From Bacteroidota bacterium (GTDB lineage: Bacteria; Bacteroidota; Bacteroidia; Sphingobacteriales; Sphingobacteriaceae): a DNA stretch of 64,000 nucleotides. Both the position numbers and the translations under genes were made by a program. Below the pieces are notes generated by a model, which ran no database searches, was not told the DNA's origin, and saw nothing but the letters and a program-made list of their open reading frames with translations. Position 1 is the first letter of the stretch, and each line of letters starts with the position of its first letter. Location: the NCBI GenBank assembly GCA_018828585.1, contig JAHJVW010000027.1, positions 1 through 64,000 on the forward strand. The letters run 5' to 3'. Shown piece by piece: positions 27,589-35,954 of this stretch.

Positions 27589-30500
27589 TTATAAATTAAC
27601 CCCTAAACCAAAAGTAATGGTACGGCTTGGTAAGTAAGTGTTATTATTCAATCCATTGAAAGACTCCACAGGATTTAAACCTCTTCTTTTTGATGCTAAA
27701 CCTAGGTTTTCACCTGCCATAAATATCCTAACTCCACTTAAATCTAATTTGCTTATTAATTTCTTAGGGAGTCTGTAAGCTAAGTTAACATTCGTTAAAC
27801 TAATGTAAGAAGCATCAATCAGAAATCTATTTGATTCTCCGTTAAAGACACTGGTTCTTCTGATATCTAATCTTGGAATGGTAGAAGTTGTATTGGCCTC
27901 TGTCCAAGAATTTAAAGCATCTTTATGTAATGATCCTCCATAAGAAACCCCCAATAATCTTTGATAAACAGAATCATAGAACTTACCACCAATTTGATAA
28001 TTTACTAAGAATGATAACTGAAGGCTTTTGTAACTAAACGTATTGGTGAATGAACCAAATACATCAGGAATTGCAGTTCCGCTGTAAGCGAACTTTGCAT
28101 TATTAATATCAGTAGTTACTTGTTGACCATTCACTGTTCTTAAAGAAGAGGTTACACCATCAGCTGGAATAAATAATGCAGCACCATCAGCAGGGTCTAC
28201 ACCATAATATTGACGAAGGTAGAACTGATAAATATCTTGCCCTGCTTCATATCTTTTGGTGCCGCTAAGAATAGTTGGTGTTTCTTCAGGCAACTTAGTA
28301 ATCTCGTTTTTGAACGATGAAGTATTGGTTAATAAGTTCCATTTGAAATTCTTCATACTCAAAACATCACCTCCTAATTGTAATTCGATACCCTTATTGG
28401 TCATGGTACCAATATTCTTTCTAAACGAAGTAACTGGATCTGATAAAGGTTGTGGAACAGAGAATAGTAAATCTTTAGATCCCCTGTTAAATACTTCCAG
28501 CTCTCCAAATAATCTGTTCTTAAATAAAGAAAAAGATACACCTACGTTCAGGGTATTTATAGTTTCCCATTTTAGATTTGGAGATGCGGCAGTAGCCAAT
28601 AAGATACCTGGTTGATTACCATTATTGTATCCTAAATCATAAAATGCCTGATAATTATAATAACCTCCTAAATTATCGTTACCTACCTCACCATAAGAAG
28701 CCTTTAATCTCAGGTCATCAATCCAACTCATTTTCTCTAAAAATTTCTCTTTAGACAGTGACCATGAAGCGCCAACCGAGAAAAAAGTACCAAATCTTGC
28801 CGCTTTAGAGAACCTAGAAGAGCCATCTCTTCTTACAGATCCTTCTAAAAAGTATTTCTCATCATAATTATAAGTCAACCTACTTAAATAAGATTCTACT
28901 CTGTAATTATCTTGAGATCCACCTGCGCCATAGGGAGTCACAAAGTTTGCAAGCTGTGTATTACCTGATAATATTTGGTTTACTTTAGAGCTATTGTTGC
29001 TTGTGAATTGTAGGTCATAATTCTCATGCGCTGCTAAAGCACTAAAACTATGTTTGTTAATAATTTTGCTATAAGATAACAACTGATTAAAGGTATAAGA
29101 TCTGGTTAATGAACTGTTTCTAGATGCCAAGCCATGAAATCCAGCACCATCACCAACTATCGGATTTCTAAATGTTTCATCATCAGAATTACGCAGATCG
29201 ATATTTACACTAGGTTTAAAAGTAAAATCTTTCAGAAATTTGATTTCAGCAAAAGTTCTCGCATTTAAAGCGACTCTCTTATTGAGGACATCATTTAATA
29301 AGGTTTCATAAACAACGTTTCTGCCTCCACTTGCTCCAGAAGGTCTATTAACAGCTCCAGGATGTTCTCCGTAATCATAATATTGTTGTCCTGTTGCAGC
29401 ATTGATCACGGGTTGTCCTGTTGCATCATAAGCTCTAACCGGATAAATTGGACCTATATTTCTAGCAAATTGAAATATATTAATGAAACTATTTGCATTA
29501 CCAGTTGCGGCATCTAAGGCTAAATTTCCGTTACTTAAGCTTCCAGATAAATTTAAACCAGTTTTTAACCAGCTCTTCACTTGTGAATTTACATTTATCC
29601 TTGCATTAAATCTTCGGAAATCTGATTTCTCAATGTATCCTTTATCATCTAAATAACCCAAAGAAATATAAAAATCAGATTTTCCATTATTACCACTAAT
29701 ACTCGTGTTTAAATTTGTTCTTTTTCCTACCCTTTGAATGGGTGCATACCAATCGAAATCATTGTATAATAAAGAGGCACTAGGATTTAGCTTGCCATCA
29801 GTTCCTACTATTTGATTGTTAGCAACATTGAAAGGATTATAAATTAATTGTGATTGAACGGTGTTAGAAGCCTGAGTTGCTGCAGCAGCTGGACTTAAGC
29901 CTGTACCCGAAGAAGGATAAACCAAACTATTTCTATAGGCTTGCCATATAGCTGGATAATAATCCAATGTGCTCACTCTGTCATATTCAGGAACACCTCT
30001 TTCAGAAAAACCTTGATTCAAATCAACATTAAATTGTGGTTCTCCTAATTTACCTCTCTTGGTGGTAATGATGATCACTCCATTTGCACCTCTAGCACCA
30101 TACAATGCTGATGATGATGCATCTTTCAATAAGGATACACTTTCAATATCATTAGGATTAATATCTCCCAAATCACCATCATAAACTGAACCATCTAACA
30201 CATAAAGGGGTGAATTTGATGCAGAGATGGAGCCAAAACCTCTAATTCTTACAGCAGAACTAGATCCTGGTTGACCGTTTCCTCCATTGACTTGGATACC
30301 GGGCGCAACCCCTTGTAAAACATTAGAAATATTTGTTACCACTCTGTTTTCAATGGCATCAGCGTTTAAAGTCGCTACGGAACCCGTAATAGCTTCCTTT
30401 TTTTGTGTACCATAAGCGACCACAACAACTTCTGATAATTGCTTAGCGTCAGTTACTAATGCAGCGTTAATGGCTGTCTTTCCTCCAATGGCGATGGTTT

Positions 30501-30744
30501 GAGAAATGAAACCAATAAACGAAATCTCTAAACTTTTAGAACTTTCTGGAACGATAATAGAATAGTTTCCATTAGCGTCTGTTTGTGTTCCTAATTTTGT
30601 TCCAGTTACTTTAACTGAAACTCCTGGTAATGGTGAACCATCATCTTTGGCGGTCACCTTTCCATTAATTCTTTTGTCTTGCGCCAATGCAGTACTAACC
30701 AGCATTACACAAAGCAATAAAATGCTTAGTAATTTTTGTTTCAT
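27589..30744 (-). CDS. SusC/RagA-family TonB-linked outer-membrane transporter, pair 3
   Basis: A 1051-residue receptor: signal peptide to about residue 21, carboxypeptidase-regulatory-like domain (24-100), SusC plug with LSEVVVVAYGTQKKEAITGS, VAPGIQVNGGNGQPG, IRGFGSISASNSPLYVLDG and ANGVIIITTKRGK, then the barrel. The barrel ends TFGLGVNL, so the C-terminal residue is Leu and not the aromatic residue usual for outer-membrane barrels and present in the other two SusC proteins here. There is no STN domain. The leader keeps the CCAAAACAAAAACAC block seen at the other susC genes. Confidence 0.95.
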   Translation of the reverse strand: MKQKLLSILLLCVMLVSTALAQDKRINGKVTAKDDGSPLPGVSVKVTGTKLGTQTDANGNYSIIVPESSKSLEISFIGFISQTIAIGGKTAINAALVTDAKQLSEVVVVAYGTQKKEAITGSVATLNADAIENRVVTNISNVLQGVAPGIQVNGGNGQPGSSSAVRIRGFGSISASNSPLYVLDGSVYDGDLGDINPNDIESVSLLKDASSSALYGARGANGVIIITTKRGKLGEPQFNVDLNQGFSERGVPEYDRVSTLDYYPAIWQAYRNSLVYPSSGTGLSPAAAATQASNTVQSQLIYNPFNVANNQIVGTDGKLNPSASLLYNDFDWYAPIQRVGKRTNLNTSISGNNGKSDFYISLGYLDDKGYIEKSDFRRFNARINVNSQVKSWLKTGLNLSGSLSNGNLALDAATGNANSFINIFQFARNIGPIYPVRAYDATGQPVINAATGQQYYDYGEHPGAVNRPSGASGGRNVVYETLLNDVLNKRVALNARTFAEIKFLKDFTFKPSVNIDLRNSDDETFRNPIVGDGAGFHGLASRNSSLTRSYTFNQLLSYSKIINKHSFSALAAHENYDLQFTSNNSSKVNQILSGNTQLANFVTPYGAGGSQDNYRVESYLSRLTYNYDEKYFLEGSVRRDGSSRFSKAARFGTFFSVGASWSLSKEKFLEKMSWIDDLRLKASYGEVGNDNLGGYYNYQAFYDLGYNNGNQPGILLATAASPNLKWETINTLNVGVSFSLFKNRLFGELEVFNRGSKDLLFSVPQPLSDPVTSFRKNIGTMTNKGIELQLGGDVLSMKNFKWNLLTNTSSFKNEITKLPEETPTILSGTKRYEAGQDIYQFYLRQYYGVDPADGAALFIPADGVTSSLRTVNGQQVTTDINNAKFAYSGTAIPDVFGSFTNTFSYKSLQLSFLVNYQIGGKFYDSVYQRLLGVSYGGSLHKDALNSWTEANTTSTIPRLDIRRTSVFNGESNRFLIDASYISLTNVNLAYRLPKKLISKLDLSGVRIFMAGENLGLASKRRGLNPVESFNGLNNNTYLPSRTITFGLGVNL

Positions 30745-31061
30745 GTGTTTTTGTTTTGGTTAAAAATTTAATTGAATTTTTTTGATTAAGCTTTATAAAT
30801 TTATCATAGACTACCTAAAGTTTAATCGATAATTAATTACCAAAGTCTTAAAAAAAAAGTAAAATTTCATATTAAATTCACGGTTAAATAATATTTAAAA
30901 ATTATAAATGATTTGAAATAAAAATTTCAGTCATATTATTGTCATCGAATAAACCACAACAGATAATAAGGAAGGGGATTTTTTGATATTTTTAAGATTT
31001 ATAAAGGTGCTTTTTTAGCACTCTTAAAATACACGAAGTAACACAATCGTGACAGTACCTA
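30745..31061. other. Gene-free spacer with the leader of susC 3
   Basis: AT-rich, without a convincing coding region. The first 50 bases are the leader of susC 3 and include the shared block found before all three susC starts. A small GTGCT-T5-AGCAC hairpin lies near 31008-31022. Nothing else is recognised. Confidence 0.5.
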
Positions 31062-31258
31062 AAAAATTTAGATCGTCAAATTGATAAAGAAATAGCTCAA
31101 TTTAAGAGGATGAGAATAGTCGAGCGAGGTGAGAGTTATTACGTTAAATTTAAAAGAAAGATTGAAGAGTACAGCTCTAATTATAGAACTATTTAAAAGA
31201 AACTTCATTTGAAGATATTGATGTTATATCTAAAATTCAAAGATTTAATTGCAGTTGA
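31062..31258 (+). pseudogene. Possible decayed coding fragment
   Basis: One frame reads LDRQIDKEIAQFKRMRIVERG and continues ESYYVKFKRKIEEYSSNY to a TAA at 31194. The next frame continues plausibly with LKETSFEDIDVISKIQRFNCS to a TGA at 31256. Residue composition looks protein-like across a single frameshift near 31190. No start codon with an upstream signal is obvious except ATG 31110. I do not recognise a family. The alternative is chance open frames in AT-rich DNA. Confidence 0.25.
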
Positions 31259-31264
31259 TAAATT

Positions 31265-31455
31265 TAATTAGCTCATGGCTGATGGTTTGATAGTTCATGG
31301 TTAATGGTTTGATAGTTCATGGATGATGGTTAATAGTTCATGGATGATGGTTAATAGCTCATGGATGATGGTTGATAGTTCATGGCTGATGGTTGATAGT
31401 TCATGGTTGATAGTTCATAGGTTAGTCTATGAACCATCAGCCATGAACTATAAGA
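31265..31455. repeat. TTCATGG/GATGGTTGATAG repeat cluster downstream of argS
   Basis: About six to seven imperfect 21-bp units such as GTTCATGGATGATGGTTAATA run in direct orientation, ending 11 bp from the argS stop codon. The 20-bp arms at 31375-31394 and 31432-31451 are exact inverse copies of each other (ATAGTTCATGG... and its complement), and a further five bases pair with one mismatch. They would form a stable hairpin at the 3' end of the argS transcript. The cluster is the largest of the four in the window. Confidence 0.8.
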
Positions 31456-31465
31456 CCTCTCTAAA

Positions 31466-33238
31466 CTACATCCTCTCTGGCATTTCAATACCTAATAAAG
31501 ACATGGCTTTGTTGAGCGTTAATGCAGTATGATGGGAAAGCTTTAATCTGAATACTTTTAGATCCTCTTCTTCTACCTTCAAAATACTTTCTGTTTGATA
31601 GAATTTGTTGTACACTTTAGCTAAATCGTAAGCAAAGTTTGCAATTGCTGCAGGATTATGATCGTCTGCAGCTAATTTGATTAAATCAGGGTATTTACTT
31701 AATAGCTGAATCAACTCTAATTCTGTTTCTGTCAGTGATTCTGACTTTTTAATTACAATTTTTCCTAAATCCTTTTCAGCTTTGCTTAAAATGGATTTAA
31801 TACGAGCATGGGTGTATTGTATAAAAGGTCCTGTGTTCCCTTGGAAATCGATGGACTCTTTTGGGTCGAATAATAAACGCTTTCTAGGTTCTACCTTTAA
31901 AAGGAAATATTTTAAAGCACCTAAACCAATCATTCTGTAAAGGTTCTCTTTTTCTGATTCTTCAAAATGATCCACTTTACCCAACTCCTCTGTCTTAGCT
32001 TTGGCCGTTTGCTTCATCTCTTCTATTAAATCGTCCGCGTCTACCACAGTTCCTTCTCTAGATTTCATTTTTCCCGATGGTAGATCCACCATTCCGTAAG
32101 ACAGATGATATAAGCCCTTTGCCCAGCTTTTTCCCAACTTATCTAAAATCAGGAATAATACTTTGAAGTGATAATCCTGCTCGTTCCCTACCACATAAAT
32201 AGACTGCTGCATTTTAAAATCATCATACTTCAATTGTGCAGTTCCTAAATCTTGGGTGATATAAACAGAAGTACCATCCGCTCTGCGAACCAATTTTTCA
32301 TCTAAGCCATCGGCTGTTAAATCTATCCAAACAGAACCATCCTCCTTTTTAAAGAAAACACCTTTAGACAAACCTTCCTCGACAATATCTTTCCCTAATA
32401 AATAGGTATTAGACTCATAATAATATTGATCAAAATCTACCCCTAAAGAAGTATAAGTTTTCTGAAAACCCGCATACACCCAACCATTCATCTTTTTCCA
32501 AAGCGTAATCACTGCTTCGTCACCTGCCTCCCATTTTTGTAGCATGGCTTGTGCTTCCAAAATCAGCGGCGCTTGTTTCTTAGCTTCTTCTTCGGTTTTA
32601 CCTTCCGTTTTTAAAGCTTCTATCTCTTTTTTATAGTGTTGATCAAAAATCACATAGTATTTCCCCACCAAATGGTCACCTTTTAAACCAGTAGATTCAG
32701 GCGTTTCTCCTTTACCATACCTTTGCCAAGCCAGCATCGATTTGCAAATGTGGATTCCTCGATCGTTTACCAAATTAGCTTTGATGACTTCATAACCCGC
32801 GGCTTTTAAGATTTCCGCAACTGAATAACCTAATAAGTTATTACGGATATGCCCTAAATGCAGCGGCTTATTGGTATTTGGAGAAGAATATTCTACCATT
32901 ACCTTTTCTCCATTTGCAGGCAGTTGTCCAAAATTGGACATGGAAATAGGGTTTTGAAATATTCCTAACCAGTAAGCATCACTTAAAACAATATTTAAAA
33001 AACCTTTAATTACATTGAAATCGGCCACCTCTTCCAACTGAATTTTTAGATACTCTCCTATTAAACGGGCAGTTTCTTCAGGAGATTTTTTGGTATATCT
33101 TACAAAAGGAAAAACGACGAAAGTCAAATGACCCTTAAATTCTTTTTTTGTTTGCTCCAGATTAATCTGTTCTTCAGCGACTTGCGCTTCAAAAATAGTT
33201 TGGAAAGCCTTCGAAATGGCCTGATTTAAAAAATTCAT
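31466..33238 (-). CDS. argS: Arginine--tRNA ligase
   Basis: A 590-residue class I aminoacyl-tRNA synthetase that charges tRNA-Arg. It has an N-terminal arginyl-specific domain (about 1-100), then PLHLGHIRNN (the HIGH motif) near residue 125 after MVEYSSPNTNK. The KMSKS-type site is GKMKSREGTVV near residue 390, and the C-terminal anticodon-binding domain contains GPFIQYTHARIKSIL and ends LLGIEMPERM, a usual ArgS terminus. Length is normal. It is divergent from the arginine deiminase gene, and its 3' end carries the large repeat hairpin. Confidence 0.96.
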   Translation of the reverse strand: MNFLNQAISKAFQTIFEAQVAEEQINLEQTKKEFKGHLTFVVFPFVRYTKKSPEETARLIGEYLKIQLEEVADFNVIKGFLNIVLSDAYWLGIFQNPISMSNFGQLPANGEKVMVEYSSPNTNKPLHLGHIRNNLLGYSVAEILKAAGYEVIKANLVNDRGIHICKSMLAWQRYGKGETPESTGLKGDHLVGKYYVIFDQHYKKEIEALKTEGKTEEEAKKQAPLILEAQAMLQKWEAGDEAVITLWKKMNGWVYAGFQKTYTSLGVDFDQYYYESNTYLLGKDIVEEGLSKGVFFKKEDGSVWIDLTADGLDEKLVRRADGTSVYITQDLGTAQLKYDDFKMQQSIYVVGNEQDYHFKVLFLILDKLGKSWAKGLYHLSYGMVDLPSGKMKSREGTVVDADDLIEEMKQTAKAKTEELGKVDHFEESEKENLYRMIGLGALKYFLLKVEPRKRLLFDPKESIDFQGNTGPFIQYTHARIKSILSKAEKDLGKIVIKKSESLTETELELIQLLSKYPDLIKLAADDHNPAAIANFAYDLAKVYNKFYQTESILKVEEEDLKVFRLKLSHHTALTLNKAMSLLGIEMPERM

Positions 33239-33324
33239 ACGGCAAAAATAATTAATATTGCCTTCATCTCTAGAATTTAAAATTGAATTAAATTCTGATA
33301 GCTTTGTAAATCAATTATCCTTTT

Positions 33325-34770
33325 ATGCTAACAAATACGAAAGATTTTAAAGTTAATGTAGGTTCAGAAATAGGAACTTTACGATGTCTGTTGGTCCACA
33401 GTCCTGATAGCGGACTTGGAAAAGTGGTGCCTTCTAAGGCTCAGGATTGGCTTTTTGAAGACATTGTTCACCTAGAAACCATCCGTAAAGACGAGTACGA
33501 TTACTATTTAAAACTACTTTTATACTTTTTAGATCCCCAAAAAATCAAAGGCAAATTAAAGGATTTAGATACAGATGAATCTAGAAGCTTCTACAAACCT
33601 CATCATCCTCAATTTCATAATTCTACCAAAGTGGTGGAGCTACAGAAGCTCTTAGCCGATATTTTAACAGATGAAGAAATAAAAAACAAACTGGTTTCTT
33701 CTGTTTGTGCCATTGAAGGCTGTACTTATAAGTTACAAAGCGAATTAATTGCAACTTCTCCAACTGATTTAGCTAAAATCATCATCTCAGGATCAATAGA
33801 TTCTGAAAGGATGATCTTCGCCCCTATTCCAAACTTCATCTTCACCCGTGATATTGGAATTACCATCAATAACCACATACTTTTAAATAAACCCGCCAAG
33901 AAAGCCCGTTCTCGTGAAACTTTATTGGCTCGATATATTTTCTTTAATCACCCATTATTTGCGAATTATAGAGATAAGGTGATTGAAATCCCTGACTCAT
34001 TACAACATTTTCTTCGCCCTGGAGAAGAGAACGAACAAAAAAGTACTTTAGAAGGTGGTGATGTAATGGTAGTGAGCAAAAATCATTTATTGATTGGCTT
34101 TAGCGAAAGAACATCGGCAAGTGCCATCAGTGATACCATAAAAATTCTTTTTGAAAAAGATGTGGTACAAAAAGTGTCAGTAGTAAAAATTCCACATAAG
34201 CGAGATTTTATGCATGTGGATACTGTTTTTACTCAAGTGAAAAGAAACATGTGGGTAATCCTTCATTCGATAGGTAAAATAGATAAACGTGGGGATGGCT
34301 CTGAACCTATTGATCATTTGGTAGAAGATGAACCTGTAGATAAAACAGAAGTGACGCAATTCATCAAAGGTCAAATTCACCAACCTAGAAAGTTCGAATC
34401 GGTAGAGGCTTTATTGGAAGATATCAGCATTACTGATTTAAAATCGAAAGAGATAGTTCAGTTTATTTACTCTGGAAATCAAGAATTCCCTTACGATTCC
34501 CGCGAACAATGGACAGATTCTTGTAACCTTTTAGCATTAAAAGAAGGGGTGGTTTTGGGTTACGATAGAAACGACCACACCATAAAAGCATTTAAAGCAA
34601 AAGGATTCGACGTCATTCATGTCACTGATTTATTGCAGAAATTTGAAAGTGGAGAATTAAGTCCCGAAACTTTAGAGAATACTTTCATCACCATGCCTTC
34701 AGCAGAGCTTTCAAGAGCAAGAGGTGGTTTTCATTGCATGAGTATGCCGATATTAAGAGACGAGATTTAA
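33325..34770 (+). CDS. Arginine deiminase family protein
   Basis: A 481-residue member of the guanidino-modifying fold. Motifs of arginine deiminase are all present: FTRD at 173-176, EGGDV at 243-247, catalytic His-x-Asp at H297/D299 (MHVDTVF) and catalytic Cys C471 in GGFHCMSMP. It would hydrolyse arginine to citrulline and ammonia in the cytoplasm. It is longer than ArcA of about 410 residues, with extra helical sequence between 60 and 130 and between 320 and 380. It is divergent from argS and starts the group with CtlX and arginine decarboxylase, which supports an arginine substrate. Confidence 0.85.
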   Translation: MLTNTKDFKVNVGSEIGTLRCLLVHSPDSGLGKVVPSKAQDWLFEDIVHLETIRKDEYDYYLKLLLYFLDPQKIKGKLKDLDTDESRSFYKPHHPQFHNSTKVVELQKLLADILTDEEIKNKLVSSVCAIEGCTYKLQSELIATSPTDLAKIIISGSIDSERMIFAPIPNFIFTRDIGITINNHILLNKPAKKARSRETLLARYIFFNHPLFANYRDKVIEIPDSLQHFLRPGEENEQKSTLEGGDVMVVSKNHLLIGFSERTSASAISDTIKILFEKDVVQKVSVVKIPHKRDFMHVDTVFTQVKRNMWVILHSIGKIDKRGDGSEPIDHLVEDEPVDKTEVTQFIKGQIHQPRKFESVEALLEDISITDLKSKEIVQFIYSGNQEFPYDSREQWTDSCNLLALKEGVVLGYDRNDHTIKAFKAKGFDVIHVTDLLQKFESGELSPETLENTFITMPSAELSRARGGFHCMSMPILRDEI

Positions 34771-34890
34771 GATGGTTCATAGGTGATGGCTAATGGTTCA
34801 TGGCCAATCGCAAATGAGAAATAGCTCATAGACTAAGATCCATAAACAAATTACCATGATCCATGAACAATAAGCCAATTACCATAAGCT
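34771..34890. repeat. TTCATGG/GATGG repeat cluster between the deiminase gene and ctlX
   Basis: Starts at the first base after the deiminase stop codon with GATGGTTCATAGGTGATGG and continues with degraded units and inverted forms (CCATGATCCATGAAC) up to just before ctlX. It belongs to the same family as the clusters at 25.8, 31.3 and 38.4 kb. Confidence 0.65.
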
Positions 34891-34897
34891 AAAAAAA

Positions 34898-35812
34898 ATG
34901 CAAACCACATCCCACTTATTAATGATTCGTCCAGTTGCTTTTGGATTAAATATCCAAACAGCCGATAGTAATGCCTTCCAAAATAAATCTGCATCGCAAG
35001 AAAAAGTTCAGGAAAAAGCTTTGGAAGAGTTTGATAATTTTGTAGCCAAACTTCGTGGTGTTGGAATTGATGTTACCGTGATTGAAGACACGCCAAATCC
35101 CCATACACCAGATTCTATCTTTCCAAACAATTGGATTTCTTTTCATGAAGATGGCAGTATTTACCTCTATCCTATGCAGGCAGAAAATCGTCGTTTAGAA
35201 CGCAGAGAAGATTTAATTGATCATTTAAGCGAAAATTTCAACATCACAGAAATTAATGATCTTTCCTTTACAGAAGAAAATGGTGAATATCTTGAAGGAA
35301 CAGGATCTTTGGTTTTAGACCGAGAAAATAAACTGGCTTATGCTTGTTTGTCTATCCGTACGCAAGAAAAAGTGTTAGATATTTTTACCAAAGAAAGCGG
35401 CTTTGAAGCCATCACTTTTCACGCAGTTGACCAAAATGGAATGGCCATTTACCATACCAATGTGATGATGTGTGTTGGCGATGCTTTTGTAGTGATCTGT
35501 TTAGATTCCATTCCTGATCATAAAGAAAAGGCGAAAGTTGTAAAAGCGATTAAAGATTCTCGAAAAGAAATGATAGAAATTTCATTAGATCAGATGAATC
35601 AATTTGCAGGAAATATGCTGCAAGTGAAAAACAAAGAAGATAAAAGCTTTTTGATCATGAGTGCCAGAGCACATCAAGCGCTAAATCAGCAACAATTAGA
35701 TAAAATTGCAAAATACGCAGAGATTTTATCTTCTTCATTAACCACTATTGAAGATAATGGCGGAGGAAGTGCCCGATGTATGATGGCCGAGATTCATTTA
35801 CCACGTCTCTAA
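34898..35812 (+). CDS. ctlX: Citrulline utilization hydrolase CtlX
   Basis: A 304-residue amidinotransferase-fold hydrolase. It has the CtlX hallmarks: an N-terminal LLMIRPVAFGLNIQT, the FPNNWISFH segment near residue 78, an EGTGSLVLDRENKLAYACLS stretch, His in YHTNVMMCVG and the catalytic Cys C294 in GGGSARCMMAEIH. CtlX proteins have been linked to citrulline breakdown, giving ornithine, ammonia and CO2. Placed after arginine deiminase, it would complete a two-step path from arginine to ornithine. The start is an ATG 7 bp after the repeat cluster. Confidence 0.85.
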   Translation: MQTTSHLLMIRPVAFGLNIQTADSNAFQNKSASQEKVQEKALEEFDNFVAKLRGVGIDVTVIEDTPNPHTPDSIFPNNWISFHEDGSIYLYPMQAENRRLERREDLIDHLSENFNITEINDLSFTEENGEYLEGTGSLVLDRENKLAYACLSIRTQEKVLDIFTKESGFEAITFHAVDQNGMAIYHTNVMMCVGDAFVVICLDSIPDHKEKAKVVKAIKDSRKEMIEISLDQMNQFAGNMLQVKNKEDKSFLIMSARAHQALNQQQLDKIAKYAEILSSSLTTIEDNGGGSARCMMAEIHLPRL

Positions 35813-35954
35813 TTTTTTGAACGAATAAATTCTGAAATAAATTCAGCGTGATAAATTAAAGGATTACAAGTTAATAAAACAGATATTCGTAAAAAGTTAT
35901 TAACCCTTTTATATTATCATAATTTAATTACATTTTTGCGAAAATTATTTAAGA

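Noticed and set aside
15278-30744. Polysaccharide utilisation locus with known substrate
   Set aside because: There is no glycosidase, lyase, sulfatase or SusR/ECF regulator next to the three SusCD pairs, so a glycan assignment is not supported.
31265-31455. CRISPR array in the 21-bp repeat cluster
   Set aside because: Units are contiguous and degenerate, with no unique spacers and no cas genes in the window.
31323-31532. Forward open frame encoding a seven-residue repeat (MMVNSSW)
   Set aside because: It is only the translation of the 21-bp repeat units, whose length is a multiple of three, and it then runs into the antisense of argS. No start signal or family.
33325-34770. His in place of Arg before the catalytic Cys of the deiminase as a lost residue
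   Set aside because: GGFHCM is close to the GGGHCM form I recall from Pseudomonas-type arginine deiminases, so it is not abnormal.
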